From positions 1-9,090 of the forward strand of contig JAGCNA010000090.1 in NCBI GenBank assembly GCA_017646185.1: a DNA stretch of 9,090 nucleotides. The letters are read 5' to 3'. A model generated the notes under the pieces. The model ran no database searches. It was not told the origin of the DNA and saw only the letters and a program-made list of their open reading frames with translations. Made by a program: the position numbers and the translations under genes. Shown here one piece after another: positions 6,078 through 9,090 of this stretch. Numbering within the stretch: the first letter of the stretch is position 1; every line of letters starts with the position of its first letter. The DNA is from Clostridia bacterium (GTDB lineage Bacteria; Bacillota; Clostridia; Oscillospirales; CAG-382).

Positions 6078-6154
6078 GTGATGCGCACTGCGTGCGTGAT
6101 GCAGACTTCGTCTGTGATGCACGCCTTCGGCGTGTGATGTGTTGCTACGCAACG
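6078..6154 (+). repeat. Array of four GTGATG-linked mini-hairpins
   Basis: The hexamer GTGATG occurs at 6078, 6096, 6114 and 6134 (periods 18, 18, 20). Each is followed by a short perfect hairpin: CGCAC-TGC-GTGCG, CAGAC-TTC-GTCTG, CACGCC-TTC-GGCGTG and GTTGC-TAC-GCAAC. Stem sequences differ completely while pairing, the T-N-C triloop and the closing C-G pair are kept. On the minus strand the loops read C-GCA-G, C-GAA-G, C-GAA-G and C-GTA-G, i.e. GNA triloops, which are known as exceptionally stable single-stranded DNA mini-hairpins. A preceding CTAC-GTGATG (6074-6083) may be a decayed fifth unit. No reading frame explains the pattern. Confidence 0.85.
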
Positions 6155-6162
6155 TTTCGGTA

Positions 6163-6185
6163 GTTTTTTGCCACGGGCAAAAAAC
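6163..6185 (+). repeat. Perfect 10-bp palindrome behind the hairpin array
   Basis: GTTTTTTGCC (6163-6172) and GGCAAAAAAC (6176-6185) pair around ACG. There is no T-run downstream on either strand beyond the one inside the stem, so it is not a classical terminator. It adjoins the GTGATG array and may be part of the same element. Confidence 0.65.
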
Positions 6186-6262
6186 CGTATAATCGTTTTC
6201 GAAATCTGACGTCTGTAGAACTCAAAGTCTGCAGGGACAAGGCGATGGCAAAACGCTGTAGA

Positions 6263-6321
6263 AAACGTCTTTTACGCGCGTAGAGCTGTAGTAACCTACT
6301 GCCTACCGCGTAAAAGCGTTT
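6263..6321. repeat. Large imperfect inverted repeat (about 59 nt)
   Basis: AAACG-T-CTTTTACGCG (6263-6278) pairs with CGCGTAAAAG-CGTTT (6307-6321), giving 15 bp with a single bulge. An inner interrupted helix continues through TAG/CTA, GC/GC and GTAG/CTAC to a TAAC loop (6292-6295). The motif CTGTAG occurs at 6213, 6256 and 6286, inside and upstream of the repeat. It could fold as RNA from either strand or as a DNA cruciform. It has no start codon or ribosome binding site and does not look like a gene. Confidence 0.7.
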
Positions 6322-6340
6322 AGAAACGCAAAATAAAAAG

Positions 6341-6377
6341 AAAATTCCGTAGATGTTTTTACTTCTACGGAATTTTT
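6341..6377. terminator. Bidirectional intrinsic terminator between convergent units
   Basis: AAAATTCCGTAGA (6341-6353) and TCTACGGAATTTT (6364-6376) form a perfect 13-bp stem with a 10-base loop. On the plus strand the arm ends in TTTTT; on the minus strand it ends in TTTTCTTTTTATTTT, a longer U-tract. It suits both the operon ending at 6039 and the solute-binding protein gene ending at 6540. Confidence 0.85.
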
Positions 6378-6398
6378 ACCTTATTTAGTGATTAAAAC

Positions 6399-6466
6399 GG
6401 CGGAGGCAAGGGGCGCCCCGAAAAATGCTACCGCATTTTTTGGGGACCCCGGGCAAGCCATCCGCC
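6399..6466. repeat. Nested hairpin with CCCC-A/T core
   Basis: Three nested pairings share one axis: GGCGGA (6399-6404) with TCCGCC (6461-6466), GGGG (6410-6413) with CCCC (6447-6450), and CCCCGAAAAATGC (6416-6428) with GCATTTTTTGGGG (6433-6445) around TACC. The core has the same CCCCG-A-run / T-run-GGGG pattern, with a single G.T pair at the same place, as the second unit in the symporter leader. That suggests a dispersed repeat family. The 74 bases from 6466 to the solute-binding gene's end hold only a weak AAACTG/CAGTTT inverted pair (6477-6482, 6535-6540). Confidence 0.7.
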
Positions 6467-6539
6467 CTACATTTGGAAACTGACTGCAGCAAAACTTTTC
6501 AACACCCTTTGCGTTTCGATCTGCGAAGTTTAGACAGTT

Positions 6540-8897
6540 TCAATAATTGAAGCTAATGTCGCTTTCCGATACATACACACTCCACTCCTCATCATTATAC
6601 ACAAACTTCATATAGCGCATACCGCCGAAGCCGATATTCTGAACGTAGGTCTGTGTGGCGTTTTCTGTTTTTCTGCCGTTAAGGGACGCGGAAATACGGT
6701 AATACAGAGGTGTGGTAAAGCACTGCTCCAGTATGCCTTTTTCCAATTCCGCAAGGATGTTTATTCTGGTCTGCAGGGGTGCGGATGCGTATTCACCTGC
6801 GGAAAGAGCGATATACCAATCGGTAAAGGTTTTGGTGATCTCCTCTTCCTCTATAGTTACGGTTAAAAATTCCTTTTCTCCGTCAAAGCCGTATTCATAA
6901 TGCTTATCGTTTACGCAATAACACTCCATAAGAGAGAAGGGGTCCATAGCGTTGCCGCCCCAAGTGGAAATTATAATATCCGTAAGGCCCCGCTTGCAGT
7001 TATCATAAAACTTGCTGTCTGCTTTTAAAACTATGCTTATTCTGCCCTCCAGCGAAGTGCCCAACGCCGCCTCCTGCACGGCGGTGTTTATAAAGGCAAC
7101 CACGTTTCTGTTTGCTTCATCGTCACGGGCGACGGAAAGCTCCAGCACGATATTATCCGTTTCGGAAATATTTTCGTCATTAAGACAGCTCTTGTAAGCC
7201 GATTCAAACAGCTCTTTTGCCGTATCGGGGTCATAGCCCGTTATTTCCGCCACGTTGTTTACCCCGTAAAATTTACACAAAGCATCCTTTGCGGCGGCGC
7301 TTTCACGGTAAAGCGCACCCGTTTCGGGGTTGCAAACGTACATATAGTTATAAAGCCCGTAGCCCGCTTCGTGGGTGGCGGTGCAGGAAGCGCAAAACTC
7401 CTCTCTGTTTATGGCAAGAGATATTGCCTTGCGGAAATCCTTGTACGCCAAAATGGATTTGTTTACCCCTTCGGTTTCTCTCTTTTTAAGGGCGTCTATA
7501 TCCCCGTTAAAAGAAAGCTTGGAGGTGAAATCCTGAGGTGTATACAGAATAAACTTGGAATCTTTGTATTTTTCCATATCTGCGGGGGAAAGAGAAACTC
7601 TGTCCAGCTTACCCGCAATAAAATCCCCGAGCGCCTGCGTATGGTCGGTTATAACGGCGCAGTTTACGGTGGTGGCGGCAAACTGGTCATTGTGCTTGCC
7701 GTCGGAATAGCCGTACCAGCCTTCGTTGCGCTCAAGCACCATAACCTTGCCTGCGGCATAGGTTACCAGCTTATAAGGCCCGTAGGACATATAGCTTTGA
7801 GTGCTTGTGGCATAGGCTGATTTATCCTGCTCGTAAAGGTCTTTTTTAACAATAAAATTGGTGGTAAGGTTGTATTTTACCAAAAAAGGATCCACAGGGT
7901 TTTTAAGAATCAGGGTTATTTCGTAATCCCCCGTTTTTAAAAATCCCACCTTTGACCATTCCACAGAGGTGTATTCCCCGTCCCCGTAATATACGTAGGC
8001 GGCGAGATGCTTTCTGGCTTCATAACCCCAATGCACGCTTCCCGTAAAGGAAAAGAGCAAAGCGATACTTTCGTCCGTAACGGGAACGTAACCGTTTTCA
8101 TCCGCCAATTCACGCAAGCCTTCGATACAGGAAGCAAAATCCTTTTTGCCGGATTCTTCGTACCAGCCCTGTATGGAATATCCGTTAAGACTTGTTAAGG
8201 GGCTGTCCAAGGTAAATACAATAGGCTTGCCGGAGGCGGTGTATACCCCGTTTTCCCCCTCTTCCCAAGTGTCAAAGGGGTGGACGTATTCTCCGTTTAC
8301 CATATTATCACGGTAAATGGGCTTGCCCGCTTTATCGTTATTATAATATTCATAGCCGTTTATAACAGCAAGGGTGCCTGTGGTGTAATCGGACGCACGG
8401 TAATTTTTGTTGCCGCTATCCAAAAGCTGTTGCATGGAATAAAGATATGTATCTGCGTTGATGGGGGTGCCGTCTTCCCAGCGGGCGGCGGAATTGAGGG
8501 CGATCTTGTATGCATAACCCGCCGTTGCGTTTGCGGGGATAGGCCATTTTCCGCTCTTAGCGTACTGCTCCGTAACGTCCACAGGGTCGGAAGCCGCCAT
8601 TTCCCACACCAGCTCGTAGCCTTCGCCGCTTTCGTTCAAAACAAAATCGTAAAGTCCCATCTGGGTAAGGGAAAGTATGTATTTATCCTCGTCGGTCTTC
8701 CAGTTAAAGGGGCTCCAAGTGGAGGGAGCTTCCTCTAAATAATCGTTATAAGTATAGGTGGGGTTGGTGACAACACCGCCGCCCACGGATTCCTGCGGGG
8801 TGCTTTCCTGAGGGGGCGTTTCCGGTTCGCAGGAGGAGGCAAAGGCTGTGAACAGCGTGAGAACCCCCAGCAAAAACGCCGGTATTTTTTTCTTCAT
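6540..8897 (-). CDS. Family-5 extracellular solute-binding lipoprotein (oligopeptide/nickel ABC type)
   Basis: This 785-residue surface lipoprotein captures a substrate, typically a peptide, for an ABC importer. The signal peptide (MKKK, hydrophobic core) ends at an ASSC lipobox with Cys23, followed by a Pro/Glu/Ser/Gly linker (about 24-45). Family-5 landmarks are ARWEDGTPINADTYLYSMQQ (138-157, the usual WxDGxPxxAxD motif), SYGPYKLV (371-378) with LERNEGWYGY (388-397), and FRKAISLAINREEF, which corresponds to vRxAxxxAIDRexi. It is longer than the common 500-600 residues; extra sequence lies between the first landmark and SYGPYKL. The start ATG 8897-8895 has GAAGGA (8908-8903) upstream. It has its own perfect promoter, and no permease or ATPase gene lies beside it, so it is an orphan binding protein or feeds a system encoded elsewhere. 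The ligand is unknown. Confidence 0.94.
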   Translation of the reverse strand: MKKKIPAFLLGVLTLFTAFASSCEPETPPQESTPQESVGGGVVTNPTYTYNDYLEEAPSTWSPFNWKTDEDKYILSLTQMGLYDFVLNESGEGYELVWEMAASDPVDVTEQYAKSGKWPIPANATAGYAYKIALNSAARWEDGTPINADTYLYSMQQLLDSGNKNYRASDYTTGTLAVINGYEYYNNDKAGKPIYRDNMVNGEYVHPFDTWEEGENGVYTASGKPIVFTLDSPLTSLNGYSIQGWYEESGKKDFASCIEGLRELADENGYVPVTDESIALLFSFTGSVHWGYEARKHLAAYVYYGDGEYTSVEWSKVGFLKTGDYEITLILKNPVDPFLVKYNLTTNFIVKKDLYEQDKSAYATSTQSYMSYGPYKLVTYAAGKVMVLERNEGWYGYSDGKHNDQFAATTVNCAVITDHTQALGDFIAGKLDRVSLSPADMEKYKDSKFILYTPQDFTSKLSFNGDIDALKKRETEGVNKSILAYKDFRKAISLAINREEFCASCTATHEAGYGLYNYMYVCNPETGALYRESAAAKDALCKFYGVNNVAEITGYDPDTAKELFESAYKSCLNDENISETDNIVLELSVARDDEANRNVVAFINTAVQEAALGTSLEGRISIVLKADSKFYDNCKRGLTDIIISTWGGNAMDPFSLMECYCVNDKHYEYGFDGEKEFLTVTIEEEEITKTFTDWYIALSAGEYASAPLQTRINILAELEKGILEQCFTTPLYYRISASLNGRKTENATQTYVQNIGFGGMRYMKFVYNDEEWSVYVSESDISFNY

Positions 8898-8938
8898 ATA
8901 TATCCTTCTTTGTCTGTCATATATTCGGGTCTTTCTAC

Positions 8939-8967
8939 ATTATATAATAAAAGCTTGATTTTGTCAA
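8939..8967 (-). promoter_or_regulatory. Perfect consensus promoter of the solute-binding protein gene
   Basis: The minus strand reads TTGACA (8967-8962), 17 bases, TATAAT (8944-8939), matching consensus at all 12 positions. The start is expected near 8932, giving a leader of about 35 bases with GAAGGA before the ATG. Confidence 0.9.
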
Positions 8968-8973
8968 CATTTG

Positions 8974-8991
8974 GGGGCGGAGCGCCGCCCC
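8974..8991. repeat. GC-rich palindrome between divergent promoters
   Basis: GGGGCGG (8974-8980) and CCGCCCC (8985-8991) pair around AGCG. It sits between the two divergent promoters, just upstream of the minus-strand -35 box. It could be a regulator site, the end-of-gene remnant of a repeat, or a structural spacer; the sequence does not decide. Confidence 0.6.
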
Positions 8992-9018
8992 ATTCACAGA
9001 TAAATAACAATTTCCCTA

Positions 9019-9047
9019 TTGACAAACCCCGCGCTTTGTGGTACCCT
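9019..9047 (+). promoter_or_regulatory. Divergent promoter for a gene beyond the right edge
   Basis: TTGACA (9019-9024), a 17-bp spacer and TACCCT (9042-9047) form the promoter. The poor -10 is helped by a TGn extension (TG at 9039-9040). A weak -10 overlapped by inverted repeats is typical of a regulated promoter. Confidence 0.7.
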
Positions 9048-9070
9048 AACTGTGTTAGTACGGATAGTAC
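9046..9070 (+). promoter_or_regulatory. Operator-like inverted and direct repeats at the right-edge promoter
   Basis: CTAAC-TGT-GTTAG (9046-9058) is an inverted repeat overlapping the -10 end and predicted start. TAGTAC occurs twice as a direct repeat (9056-9061 and 9065-9070, 9-bp period). This is a plausible repressor-binding region; the regulator cannot be named. Confidence 0.5.
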
Positions 9071-9081
9071 ACTTTAAACAG

Positions 9082-9088
9082 AAAGGAG
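9082..9088 (+). promoter_or_regulatory. Ribosome binding site of a gene starting just past the window
   Basis: AAAGGAG (9082-9088) two bases before the window end implies a start codon within about 10 bases beyond the right edge. The transcript leader from the promoter at 9019-9047 would be about 40 bases. Confidence 0.7.
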
Positions 9089-9090
9089 AT

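Noticed and set aside
6078..6154. CRISPR array or integron attC site
   Set aside because: The repeated part is only 6 nt, the 'spacers' are palindromes, the period is 18-20 nt and no cas or integrase gene is nearby.
6155..6345. Minus-strand frame open for about 60 codons through the palindromes
   Set aside because: It has no ATG with a ribosome binding site and ends within the hairpin array; it is better explained by lack of stop codons in structured repeats.
6477..6540. Terminator directly after the solute-binding protein gene
   Set aside because: Only two separated 6-bp complementary segments with a large loop and no U-tract; the 6341-6377 stem is a far better terminator.
7371..8738. Plus-strand open frames of 149 and 152 codons opposite the solute-binding protein gene
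   Set aside because: Antisense to a long gene with clear family-5 motifs, signal peptide, ribosome binding site and promoter; no independent support for the opposite strand.

Overview
The window looks like a chromosomal segment of a low-to-moderate G+C Gram-positive bacterium, most likely an uncultured Clostridia-type member of the Bacillota. The basis is strong AGGAGG-like ribosome binding sites, near-consensus TTGACA/TATAAT promoters with 17-bp spacers, a tandem glycine riboswitch with an intrinsic terminator, lipobox-bearing surface proteins, and ATGA-overlapping gene pairs. The genus cannot be fixed from this sequence.

Left block (1-1987, minus strand): an almost complete AGCS-family sodium:alanine/glycine symporter, whose 3' end runs off the window. 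It lies behind a long leader with a promoter, a kink-turn, a two-aptamer glycine riboswitch, an intrinsic terminator and two tandem 40-nt hairpin units. The leader-linker segment of the riboswitch is complementary over 8 nt to the 5' arm of the terminator, which suggests a concrete switching mechanism.

Divergent from it (2047-3243, plus strand) is a promoter and a two-gene operon encoding the two short halves of a chromate-transporter-family (CHR) membrane protein. A TM2-domain small membrane protein follows (3310-3579), with its own strong promoter and a hairpin behind it.

Central operon (3617-6039, plus strand): a perfect consensus promoter drives three genes that overlap by 4 nt each. They encode a cytoplasmic protein of unknown function with beta-propeller-like strand repeats, an SGNH/GDSL-hydrolase lipoprotein, and a HAD phosphatase of the phosphoglycolate-phosphatase type.

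Region 6040-6539 has no convincing gene but is dense in secondary structure: a heptamer repeat, an array of short hairpins separated by GTGATG, several larger palindromes, and a bidirectional terminator between the convergent transcription units.

Right block (6540-9090): a minus-strand, 785-residue family-5 (oligopeptide/nickel type) solute-binding lipoprotein with a perfect consensus promoter and no transporter permease beside it. A divergent plus-strand promoter follows, with operator-like repeats and a ribosome binding site at the right edge; its gene starts just outside the window.

The unusual content is in the non-coding DNA: the riboswitch/terminator complementarity, a dispersed family of CCCC-A/T hairpins, and the GTGATG hairpin array. 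The protein-coding genes belong to known families except for the beta-propeller-like protein.
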